From positions 1-59,651 of the forward strand of contig CAKREH010000021.1 of NCBI GenBank assembly GCA_934317215.1: a stretch of 59,651 bases of DNA. Reading direction: 5' to 3'. Both the position numbers and the translations under genes were made by a program. Shown here piece after piece: positions 52,177-59,651 of the stretch (position 1 is its first letter; each line of letters begins with the position of its first letter). Below the pieces are notes generated by a model. The model was given only the letters and a program-made list of their open reading frames with translations. It did not search any database and had not been told where the DNA came from. This stretch comes from an uncultured Roseburia sp. (GTDB lineage Bacteria > Bacillota > Clostridia > Lachnospirales > Lachnospiraceae).

Positions 52177-53943
52177 ATGGGTATAACAGGAAAGATATAC
52201 GGGATCAACGGACCGGTTATCACGATACAGGGAAATCTCGGTTATAAAATGAATGAGATGGTATATGTCGGAGAGCACCGTTTAGTCGGGGAAGTGATCC
52301 GGCTGTCGAAGGAAAAGACGACCATCCAGGTATATGAGGAGACATCCGGGTTAAAGCCGGGGGAGGAAGTTGTCGGTGCAGGCAGTGCCATCAGCGTAAA
52401 ATTAGCTCCCGGAATTTTAAATAATATCTTTGATGGTATTGAGCGTCCGTTAGAAAAGATCGCAGAAAAAAGCGGAGCATTTATCCCGACCGGTGCACAG
52501 GCAGATGCGTTAGACCGGGAAAAACTCTGGGAGACACATATCACCGTGCAGACAGGTGACGAGGTGAGGGAGGGCTCTATCATAGCGGAGGTGCCGGAGA
52601 CAAAGTCGATCGTACACCGCGTGATGCTTCCGCCCGGAGTATCCGGGACAGTGACGGCGGTAAAACCGGATGGAGATTATACGATCTGTGATGAGATCGT
52701 AACGATACGCACTGCAGACGGCGGGACGAGGGCGCTTACCATGACACAGGAGTGGCCGATCCGTAAACCGCGTCCGGTGTCAGAACGGTATCCGGCAGAC
52801 CGGCCGCTTGTGACCGGACAGCGTATCTTAGATACACTTTTCCCGATCGCAAAGGGCGGCACGGCGGCATTGCCGGGAGGATTTGGTACTGGAAAAACGA
52901 TGACGCAGCACCAGCTTGCAAAATGGTGTGATGCGGACATTATCATTTATATCGGCTGTGGGGAACGTGGAAACGAGATGACCAATGTTTTGGAGGAATT
53001 TGGAGAATTAAATGATCCAAAGACCGGAAATCTTCTGATGGACCGCACCACGCTGATCGCAAATACTTCGAACATGCCGGTGGCGGCGCGTGAGGCGAGC
53101 ATTTATACCGGCATCACGTTAGCGGAATACTACCGCGACATGGGGTATCATGTGGCAATCATGGCAGATTCCACCTCGCGCTGGGCGGAGGCACTTAGGG
53201 AACTTTCGGGAAGGCTTGAGGAGATGCCGGCGGAGGAAGGTTTCCCTGCATATCTGGCATCGAGGCTTTCGGCGTTTTATGAGCGCGCCGGTTATGTGCA
53301 GAATCTAAACGGTTCAGATGGCAGTGTGACGATCATCGGGGCGGTGTCCCCGCAGGGAGGCGATTTTTCGGAGCCTGTCACACAGAATACCAAGCGTTTT
53401 GTGCGCTGTTTCCTCGCGCTGGACAAATCACTTGCCTATGCAAGACATTATCCTGCAATCAACTGGCTGACCAGTTATTCTGAATATATTCCTGATCTGA
53501 CGGCATGGTACGAGACAAACGTTGGACCCACGTTTGTGCAGTGTCGGAATGAAATCTTAAATCTTCTGACGATGGAAAACCGTCTGAATGAGATCGTAAA
53601 ACTGATCGGAAGCGATGTGCTTCCGGACGACCAGAAACTTGTGCTTGAGATCGCGCGTGTGATCCGGCTTGGATTTTTGCAGCAAAATGCATTCCACAAG
53701 GAGGACACCTATGTGCCGTTGGAAAAACAGCTTCGTATGATGGAGATCATCCTTCATCTTTATGACCGCTGCAAGGCACTGATCGATCGGAACATGCCGA
53801 TGGCGCTTCTTCGGGAAAGTGATATATTTGAGAAGATCATTTCCATTAAATATGATGTGGCAAATGACAAATTAGAGCAGCTGAACCTGTATGATGATAA
53901 GATCGAAGAATTTTATCAGCATCTGATGGCGGAAAATGCGTAG
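52177..53943 (+). CDS. ntpA: V-type ATPase catalytic subunit A
   Basis: 588 aa. The P-loop is GGFGTGKT (234-241, Lys240), with the catalytic Glu in the following GERGNEMT; the long non-homologous insert of A subunits lies around residues 110-190. It hydrolyses or makes ATP. GAGGATC precedes the ATG. In gut clostridia such enzymes can run in either direction. Confidence 0.97.
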   Translation: MGITGKIYGINGPVITIQGNLGYKMNEMVYVGEHRLVGEVIRLSKEKTTIQVYEETSGLKPGEEVVGAGSAISVKLAPGILNNIFDGIERPLEKIAEKSGAFIPTGAQADALDREKLWETHITVQTGDEVREGSIIAEVPETKSIVHRVMLPPGVSGTVTAVKPDGDYTICDEIVTIRTADGGTRALTMTQEWPIRKPRPVSERYPADRPLVTGQRILDTLFPIAKGGTAALPGGFGTGKTMTQHQLAKWCDADIIIYIGCGERGNEMTNVLEEFGELNDPKTGNLLMDRTTLIANTSNMPVAAREASIYTGITLAEYYRDMGYHVAIMADSTSRWAEALRELSGRLEEMPAEEGFPAYLASRLSAFYERAGYVQNLNGSDGSVTIIGAVSPQGGDFSEPVTQNTKRFVRCFLALDKSLAYARHYPAINWLTSYSEYIPDLTAWYETNVGPTFVQCRNEILNLLTMENRLNEIVKLIGSDVLPDDQKLVLEIARVIRLGFLQQNAFHKEDTYVPLEKQLRMMEIILHLYDRCKALIDRNMPMALLRESDIFEKIISIKYDVANDKLEQLNLYDDKIEEFYQHLMAENA

Positions 53944-54057
53944 AAAATTGTTGTGTGCAGAAAAATAGCTTTGATGGCAAGGTATAAAAATATGCCTGCG
54001 GGAATCTGAGATTCTCGTCGCCTCTTTGCAACAAGCTGCTCAGAAATGGAGATTGAT

Positions 54058-55443
54058 ATGGCGATTGAGTATCTTGGACTGAGTGAGATCAATGGGCCAC
54101 TGGTCGCAGTGGAAGGCGTAAGCGGCGCTTTTTATGATGAGATCGTGGAATTGCTCGTGGAAGGAAAACAGAAAAAATTAGGGCGCATTGTGGAGATTAA
54201 TGATGACTATGCGGTTGTTCAGGTGTTTGAGAGCACGGAGGAGATGTCCCTTTTAAATACGCATGCAAGGTTAACAGGCAGACCGCTGTGTGTGGGGCTG
54301 TCAGAGGAAATCTTAGGAAGAACATTCAACGGCCTTGGGCAGCCGATCGACGGGCTCGGCGCGGTGCATGCCGAAGTCGTGCGTGACGTCAACGGACAGC
54401 CGATGAATCCGTGCAGCAGGGAATATCCGAGAAACTATATCAGAACCGGTATCTCTGCGATTGATGGACTGACGACTCTGATCCGTGGACAGAAACTGCC
54501 GATCTTTTCGGGAAACGGACTGCCGCATGATGAGCTTGCCGCCCAGATCGTGGAACAGGCAAGCCTTGGGGATGATGAAAATGAGGATGAAGCGTTTGCA
54601 GTTGTGTTTGCTGCGATGGGAGTCAAATATGATGTGGCGGAGTATTTTAAGCGCCGTTTTGCAGAATGTGGCGTAAGTGATCATGTTGCGATGTTTTTAA
54701 ATCTCTCCAATGACCCGGTCGCAGAGCGTCTGATCACGCCGAAGGTGGCGCTGACAGCCGCCGAGTATCTCGCGTTTGAGAAAAATATGCATATCCTTGT
54801 AATATTGACCGATATGACTTCATTTGCGGAGGCAATGCGTGAAGTATCGGCGCAGAAGGGAGAGATACCAAGCAGGAAAGGCTATCCGGGATATCTGTAC
54901 AGTGAGTTTGCTGCACTTTATGAGAGAGCCGGGATCGTAAACGGTGCATCCGGTTCTGTTACACAGATACCTATCCTGACAATGCCGAATGACGATATCA
55001 CACATCCGATCCCGGATCTTACCGGATATATTACCGAGGGGCAGATTGTACTGGAGCGTTCCCTTCACCAGAAAAATATTTATCCTCCGATCAATGTACT
55101 GCCGTCACTGTCGCGTCTGATGAAGGATGGGATCGGTGAAAAATATACCAGGGAAGACCATCAGGATCTTGCAAACCAGCTCTTTTCCTCCTATGCCCGT
55201 GTCGGCGAGGCGAGAGATCTTGCGAGTGTCATTGGCGAGGACGAACTTTCGGATACCGATAAACAGTATCTGAAATTTGGTACAGCTTTTGAAAAAGAAT
55301 TTATCGGGCAGGGAAAAGACGAAAACCGTTCAATGGCGGAAACGCTGGATATCGGCTGGCGGCTGCTGCATATCCTGCCGCGCAGTGAATTAGACCGTAT
55401 TGATACAAAAATTCTTGAAAAATACTGGAATCAGGAGGGATGA
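54058..55443 (+). CDS. ntpB: V-type ATPase regulatory subunit B
   Basis: 461 aa. The ATG at 54058 follows GGAG by 6 nt and opens MAIEYLGLSEINGPLVAVEGV; the ATG at 54046 overlaps that site. The nucleotide-binding region is P-loop-like but degenerate (FSGNGLPHDELA), as expected for B, and SYARVGEARDLASVIGEDEL is typical. A-B pairs form the catalytic head. Confidence 0.97.
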   Translation: MAIEYLGLSEINGPLVAVEGVSGAFYDEIVELLVEGKQKKLGRIVEINDDYAVVQVFESTEEMSLLNTHARLTGRPLCVGLSEEILGRTFNGLGQPIDGLGAVHAEVVRDVNGQPMNPCSREYPRNYIRTGISAIDGLTTLIRGQKLPIFSGNGLPHDELAAQIVEQASLGDDENEDEAFAVVFAAMGVKYDVAEYFKRRFAECGVSDHVAMFLNLSNDPVAERLITPKVALTAAEYLAFEKNMHILVILTDMTSFAEAMREVSAQKGEIPSRKGYPGYLYSEFAALYERAGIVNGASGSVTQIPILTMPNDDITHPIPDLTGYITEGQIVLERSLHQKNIYPPINVLPSLSRLMKDGIGEKYTREDHQDLANQLFSSYARVGEARDLASVIGEDELSDTDKQYLKFGTAFEKEFIGQGKDENRSMAETLDIGWRLLHILPRSELDRIDTKILEKYWNQEG

Positions 55444-55446
55444 TGC

Positions 55447-56088
55447 ATGGATCCGAATACGTTTCCGACGAAGGGAAACCTCATATTGGCAAAAAATGCG
55501 CTCGCATTGTCAAAACAGGGATTTGACCTGATGGATAAAAAAAGAAATATCCTGATCCGGGAACTGATGGAACTGATATCAGAGGCTTCGGATATCCAGA
55601 GTCAGATCAATGAGACATTTTCCAATGCCTATCAGGCACTGCAGAAAGCCAATATCCAGATGGGAATCCATCAGGTAGAACAGATCGCGAAGGCGGTTCC
55701 GGTGGAGAACTCCATCCGGATCAAGCGGCGCAGTGTCATGGGAACAGAAATCCCAAAGGTAGAGTATGAGAAAAAGAAGCAGGCACCGGCATATTCTTTT
55801 TATCACACAAGAATGTCATTAGATGAGGCGTGCCAGCAGTTTGAAAAAGTAAAAGAATTAACAATCCGTCTTGCGGAGATCGAAAACTCTGCATACCGCC
55901 TTGCCTATAATATCAAAAAGACGCAGAAACGCGCGAATGCACTCTCGAACATTACAATTCCGAAGTATGAAAAATTGTCGCGTGAGATACAGGATTATCT
56001 GGAGGAAAAAGAGAGGGAAGAGTTCACAAGACAGAAAGTTGTAAAGAAAAACCGGATGAAAAATGCAGGTTCCGGGATGATGTCATAA
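55447..56088 (+). CDS. ntpD: V-type ATPase subunit D
   Basis: 213 aa. It starts with the family phrase FPTKGNLILAKNALALSKQGFDLMDKKRNIL in overlapping pieces and is a long antiparallel coiled coil. Subunit D is the rotor shaft between head and ring. The ATG lies 3 bp after the stop codon of B, behind GGAGGG. A terminator follows. Confidence 0.95.
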   Translation: MDPNTFPTKGNLILAKNALALSKQGFDLMDKKRNILIRELMELISEASDIQSQINETFSNAYQALQKANIQMGIHQVEQIAKAVPVENSIRIKRRSVMGTEIPKVEYEKKKQAPAYSFYHTRMSLDEACQQFEKVKELTIRLAEIENSAYRLAYNIKKTQKRANALSNITIPKYEKLSREIQDYLEEKEREEFTRQKVVKKNRMKNAGSGMMS

Positions 56089-56110
56089 GAATAATGAATG
56101 AAAAATAAGA

Positions 56111-56147
56111 AAGCCGAAAGCGGAATGAAGTACCGCTTTCGGCTTTT
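56111..56147. terminator. Terminator after V-ATPase operon
   Basis: AAGCCGAAAGCGG pairs with CCGCTTTCGGCTT around a 9-nt loop, followed by TTATT; the reverse strand gives a U-rich tail for the convergent EAL-HDOD gene. Confidence 0.85.
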
Positions 56148-56148
56148 A

Positions 56149-56184
56149 TTCATGACAATAGAATGTTCGCGGAGCGTGCATTCT
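56149..56184. repeat. 36-bp dispersed palindromic repeat, copy 2
   Basis: Matches 33782-33817 in 32 of 36 positions. Core GAATG-TT-CGC-GGA-GCG-TG-CATTC can form a hairpin. Directly behind a terminator, as is copy 1. Confidence 0.75.
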
Positions 56185-56186
56185 GA

Positions 56187-56213
56187 CATAACATTTTCTG
56201 ACAAAATGTTATG
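56187..56213. repeat. Perfect AT-rich palindrome
   Basis: CATAACATTTT-CTGAC-AAAATGTTATG, 11-bp arms, just before the stop codon of the convergent gene. No U-tract on the minus strand after it. Confidence 0.7.
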
Positions 56214-56220
56214 CAGCAGA

Positions 56221-57456
56221 TTATTTTTTGTAGGTGTCAGAAAACAGATCACGGTACCATTTCAGGGCAGCGATATAGGCATCATACACAGTCTGTGTGT
56301 CAAGATTTTCCAGGATCATAAGTCTTGAAACCTCCGACCAGCTGCCGGCTTCATACTGTTTGATAAAATACAGAGGCTCGGCAAAGATACCACTCTGGCG
56401 GATGAGGGCATCTTCAATGTCGTGTGAAACTTTGATAAGTGAGAGTGCCTCCCCCATTGGTTTGTCGAGGATGATATCAAGCACGGAAAACAGTCCGGTT
56501 AAGAACAATTCGGAAGCTTTGCCGCCAAGTTCAAAGGCAGGTGCAAGATTCTCTGCGAACTTTGCACGCAAAAGGGATAAACGCGTGATCTCGTTTGGCT
56601 TGTCGGAACACAGCTGATTGACAACAGCTGTATTGATCCAGCGTTTCAGTTCTTTCTGCCCGAGCATGGCAGCTGCGTGCCGGATGGAAGTGATCTCCGA
56701 GTTGACTGCCATATGATTGACCATGCGCAGCAGGGAGATAACAAGCGCTGTATCATGACCAATGATATCTGCCGCCTTTGTCAGATCAAAGTCCTCCGTA
56801 TTGACCAGATTCATAAGTTCGATGTAATTAATCTTTAGCGGAGCTACGTTGTGATTTCCTTTTGTGACAGGGAGTCTGTAAAAACTTCCCTCATATAAAG
56901 TGCAGCTCTTATCCTGACAGATCGCATCAAATGTTTCTGTTTTGGTTATATTTGATGCACAGAGTTTCATGTCCGGATAAACTTTGTTGAAATAAATACG
57001 TGCTTTGCTGATGTCGATCTCTTCGCAGTCTAACATGACATAATCCATCAGCACGAGCAGATCATGATAAGCTTCATAACTTGATACCGGAAGCTTGCGG
57101 ATGGCAAAACGGTATCCCATTTCTTTTAATGATTTTACACGGTCAATGTACATCGGTGTGCATGGGATATTACCCTTTAACAGCAGTACAAAAAATTCGT
57201 GAGGCAGACCACATTGGGCCGGAATATCCGAAAAAATTGATATTTCGTTTACCGGAACAAAAATTTCTTTTGCCGGGGCAAGTGTTTCAAGTCCCATATT
57301 TAAGATCAGTTCAAAACCTTCGATCTGGGCGGCGCCATCATTGCTTCCGCTTCCCAACAGATTCGGGTGAAGCAGGAAGTTTGCTTTCTGTGTATACAGA
57401 GAATATGCGCTGACTTTTATGTTTTCATCAAATAGGGGTATTAATGTAACCAGCAT
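56221..57456 (-). CDS. EAL-HDOD signalling protein (YuxH-like)
   Basis: 411 aa. Residues about 1-200 have the fold layout of an EAL domain but lack the EAL motif and most metal ligands, so no phosphodiesterase activity is expected. Residues about 205-400 form an HDOD domain (LMNLVNTEDFDLTKAADIIG, then LLRMVNHM). Such proteins act as c-di-GMP receptors or signalling scaffolds. The start is at 57456, with a GGAGAA ribosome binding site just upstream on the minus strand. It converges with the V-ATPase operon. Confidence 0.88.
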   Translation of the reverse strand: MLVTLIPLFDENIKVSAYSLYTQKANFLLHPNLLGSGSNDGAAQIEGFELILNMGLETLAPAKEIFVPVNEISIFSDIPAQCGLPHEFFVLLLKGNIPCTPMYIDRVKSLKEMGYRFAIRKLPVSSYEAYHDLLVLMDYVMLDCEEIDISKARIYFNKVYPDMKLCASNITKTETFDAICQDKSCTLYEGSFYRLPVTKGNHNVAPLKINYIELMNLVNTEDFDLTKAADIIGHDTALVISLLRMVNHMAVNSEITSIRHAAAMLGQKELKRWINTAVVNQLCSDKPNEITRLSLLRAKFAENLAPAFELGGKASELFLTGLFSVLDIILDKPMGEALSLIKVSHDIEDALIRQSGIFAEPLYFIKQYEAGSWSEVSRLMILENLDTQTVYDAYIAALKWYRDLFSDTYKK

Positions 57457-57667
57457 AGGCGTTCTCCTTATAGCATGGAATCTTTGGTAAAGAAACCATG
57501 TGAAACTTTAACATTTATCTACCTTTACTATACTATAAATCTGTGAAAAAAGACACATTTTTTTGAATTAATAAACAGAAAACTCATTTTATGAAAAATA
57601 TTTGAAAATACTTGATATTTCAGGATGAATGTGGAAAACTAAAGACAGAAGAATGGGAGGGATTTGC

Positions 57668-59137
57668 ATGTTAAAACAATGGGAAAAAACAGAACGTCCG
57701 TCAGATGCAAAGTTGGAGGAACGGCTGCAGGAGGCACGGATGAAACTGCAGGAACAGCAGCTTAAGGTGAAAGAGCATGGACTTCCGGTACTTGTGCTTG
57801 TGGAAGGATGGGGAACCGCAGGCAAAGGCTCACTGATCGGTCAGATCATTAAAAACATTGATCCGAGATTTTTTAAGGTTGCATCCATGGCAGCACCGAC
57901 GGAGGAGGAAAAGAGAAAACCGTTTTTGTACCGTCACTTTGTAAAGATACCGGAAAACGGCAAGTTCAGCTTTTTAGATTCCGGCTGGATGGATGAGATC
58001 ATGGGTGAAAGACTGCACGAAAAGCTTGGAGACGAGGCGTATGCGCACCGCATTGAGAGCGTCAAACGGTTTGAACGCCAGCTGACAGACAACGGATATC
58101 TCGTCGTGAAATTATTCTTGCATGTGTCCAAAAAGGAACAGGAAAAGCGGATCGAACATCTTTCTAAGGAAAAGGATACCAGATGGCGCGTCAGCAGGAA
58201 TGACCGCTGGCAGAATGAGCACTATGAGAAATGTTTAAATGCGTTTGATTCCTATTTAAAGGAAACGAATCTTCCATCAGCACCGTGGTATATCATTGAT
58301 GCAGAATCAAAAAAATGGACGGAGTTACAGGCACTTGAGATCCTGACAGAAGGGATTGATGTGGCACTTGCGAACAATGCGATGGCAGTGCCGATCTTAC
58401 AGAATGTATTTTCCATGGAAAAAATGCCGTTATTGTCGGAGATTCCACTGGATAAGACAATCGGAGAAGATGAGTATAAAAAAGAACTGAAACGTCTCCA
58501 GCACCGATTAGGAGAGCTTCATAACCGCCTGTACCGCAAAAAGGTTCCTGTCATCATTGCATATGAAGGCTGGGATGCAGCCGGAAAGGGCGGCAATATC
58601 AAGCGGATCACCGGAGCACTCGATCCGAGAGGCTATGAAGTACATCCGATCGCAAGCCCGGAGCCGCACGAGAAGGCGAGACATTATCTCTGGCGTTTCT
58701 GGACGAGACTGCCCAAAACAGGACATATCGCGATCTTTGACCGCACCTGGTATGGAAGGGTTATGGTGGAGCGTCTTGAGGGATTCTGCAGCGAAAATGA
58801 CTGGAAACGTGCCTACAACGAGATCAATGAATTTGAAAAAGAATTGCACGACTGGGGTGCTGTCATTATCAAATTCTGGGTGCAGATCGATAAGGACACA
58901 CAGCTGGAGCGTTTTAATGAGAGGCAGAACACGCCGCAGAAGCAGTGGAAGATCACAGATGAGGACTGGCGTAACCGTGAAAAATGGGATCAGTACGAAG
59001 ATGCCGTCAATGAGATGATCCAGAAGACCAGCACGACATATGCGCCGTGGCATATTTTAGAGTCAGTGGACAAGCGTTATGCGAGAATTAAGGCATTGAA
59101 GATTGTGATCGCGGAGTTGGAAAAAGTATTGGAGTGA
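57668..59137 (+). CDS. pap: Two-domain PPK2 (polyphosphate:AMP phosphotransferase type)
   Basis: 489 aa. The ATG at 57668 lies behind GGGAGGG. Two PPK2 kinase domains are in tandem. The second has an intact P-loop EGWDAAGKGG (from residue 300) and DRTWYGRVMVER. In the first the motif is EGWGTAGKGS (from residue 46), where the usual Asp is Gly, and DRxW is replaced by DSGWMDE, so it may be inactive or structural. Such enzymes use polyphosphate to phosphorylate AMP or ADP. Strong terminator 56 bp downstream. Confidence 0.92.
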   Translation: MLKQWEKTERPSDAKLEERLQEARMKLQEQQLKVKEHGLPVLVLVEGWGTAGKGSLIGQIIKNIDPRFFKVASMAAPTEEEKRKPFLYRHFVKIPENGKFSFLDSGWMDEIMGERLHEKLGDEAYAHRIESVKRFERQLTDNGYLVVKLFLHVSKKEQEKRIEHLSKEKDTRWRVSRNDRWQNEHYEKCLNAFDSYLKETNLPSAPWYIIDAESKKWTELQALEILTEGIDVALANNAMAVPILQNVFSMEKMPLLSEIPLDKTIGEDEYKKELKRLQHRLGELHNRLYRKKVPVIIAYEGWDAAGKGGNIKRITGALDPRGYEVHPIASPEPHEKARHYLWRFWTRLPKTGHIAIFDRTWYGRVMVERLEGFCSENDWKRAYNEINEFEKELHDWGAVIIKFWVQIDKDTQLERFNERQNTPQKQWKITDEDWRNREKWDQYEDAVNEMIQKTSTTYAPWHILESVDKRYARIKALKIVIAELEKVLE

Positions 59138-59193
59138 TGTATGTGGAAAGGTGCAGATGTTTTTGAAGTCTGTCAGGCAAAATGAAATACGTT

Positions 59194-59236
59194 GGGCGAA
59201 ACAAGTGCAGGATATGCTTGTTTCGCCCGTTTTTTT
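59194..59236 (+). terminator. Terminator after ppk2
   Basis: GGGCGAAACAAG pairs with CTTGTTTCGCCC around an 11-nt loop, followed by GTTTTTTT. Confidence 0.93.
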
Positions 59237-59238
59237 GT

Positions 59239-59481
59239 AAAATGGTTGACATAATATTATCAAATGGGTGAATTAAAAGAACTTTTTTGAAAAACAGCCA
59301 CATATATCGAAATTCGTGGGTGTTTTGTATGATACAGGATCGTTTTCACCCAATATCATACAAATTCATAAAATGAGACAGTATTTTTGGATGAAAAGAT
59401 TGAAGTAACATATCATTTCGCCCAGTTCACATTTATGGTGTAACGGAAATATTTAATTTATATCCATAAAGCAACTGGAAG
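59239..59481. other. Non-coding region with GGGYGAAA motifs
   Basis: About 240 bp, AT-rich, without a credible gene. GGGTGAA (59266), TTTTCACCC (59343) and TTTCGCCC (59416) continue the motif of the terminator stem and match the set at 33853-34057. A TTGACA lies at 59246 with no clear -10. Confidence 0.45.
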
Positions 59482-59651
59482 TCATGCGATCCACCAGGTG
59501 CCGTCTGCCGCCTGATACAAATCGCCAACTTCTTCGGAAAGCGTTTTTCCACTGAAATCTTTTACAATAACTTTATAGGATTCGGGTGTCAAAAGGTGGT
59601 TTTCAATTTTGGGTCTGTCAAATTGCACAAAACCGAACTTGTTTTGTTCCG
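59482..59651 (-). CDS. Partial hypothetical protein, C-terminus
   Basis: The frame is open at the right edge and gives the last 55 residues, ending GDLYQAADGTWWIA. The segment ESYKVIVKDFSGKTLSEEVG is beta-strand-like. Not recognised. The gene's 5' end lies outside the window. TWWIA-type endings occur in small accessory or mobile-element proteins, but this is only an impression. Confidence 0.5.
   Translation of the reverse strand, partial: EQNKFGFVQFDRPKIENHLLTPESYKVIVKDFSGKTLSEEVGDLYQAADGTWWIA

Overview
The window looks like chromosomal DNA of an anaerobic Firmicute of the Lachnospiraceae (Roseburia/Agathobacter-like). This is inferred, not proven, from: moderately AT-rich sequence with strong GGAGG ribosome binding sites and TTGACA/TATAAT promoters; tRNA genes without an encoded CCA; a T-box in front of serS; spoVAD/spoVAE; a catabolic V-type ATPase operon; MecA; and L,D-transpeptidase and NagZ-like cell-wall enzymes. 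No rRNA, CRISPR array or complete mobile element is present.

Layout. 1-1.6 kb: wreckage of mobile DNA (serine recombinase fragment, broken GNAT gene, an orphan hypothetical gene, the C-terminus of a probable tyrosine integrase), ending at the 3' end of a tRNA-Gly(GCC) gene, the classic island attachment position. 1.7-4.7 kb: an MBOAT O-acyltransferase plus SGNH-like partner, bracketed by tRNA-Gly genes. 4.9-7.7 kb: a dCACHE/degenerate-GGDEF/EAL c-di-GMP phosphodiesterase and an FMN_bind-like membrane protein. 7.7-20.5 kb: housekeeping metabolism (folA, AEC transporter, ilvB-ilvN, methyltransferase, hslO, nadE, aldo/keto reductase-ferredoxin, guanine deaminase, PAP2 phosphatase). 20.8-28.1 kb: an L,D-transpeptidase, a divergent pair of small HTH genes, spoVAD-spoVAE, a HIT protein, a KDPG-aldolase/VOC fusion divergent from an IclR regulator with KdgR-like palindromic operators, and an Asn-rich lipoprotein. 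28.3-33.3 kb: a ClpX paralogue, a hairpin-rich non-coding stretch, a truncated group II intron fused in frame to a headless Big_2 surface-protein gene, and a Csp-like subtilase. 33.6-34.4 kb: tRNA-Leu(CAA), a long non-coding stretch with a recurring motif, and another tRNA-Gly(GCC). 34.5-39.7 kb: a four-gene MacAB-like export operon with two adaptors, one ATPase and one permease. 39.8-47.1 kb: a CgeB-like glycosyltransferase, T-box-serS, cyclophilin, C39-like secreted protein, NagZ-like GH3, MecA. 47.2-56.1 kb: the V-ATPase operon G/H-C-I-K-F-E-A-B-D. 56.2-59.6 kb: an EAL-HDOD signalling protein, a two-domain PPK2 polyphosphate kinase, a strong terminator, and the 3' end of an unidentified gene.

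The most interesting points are the intron/Big_2 fusion; small palindromic and dispersed repeats in intergenic DNA (19.7, 29.9, 33.8 and 56.2 kb); a recurring GGGYGAAA/TTTCRCCC motif in two non-coding regions; the tRNA-Gly cassettes repeated at three loci; the cysteine insertion in acetolactate synthase; and the dual-adaptor exporter with an Asp-rich repeat tail. I did not find a clearly new multi-gene defence or biosynthetic system.
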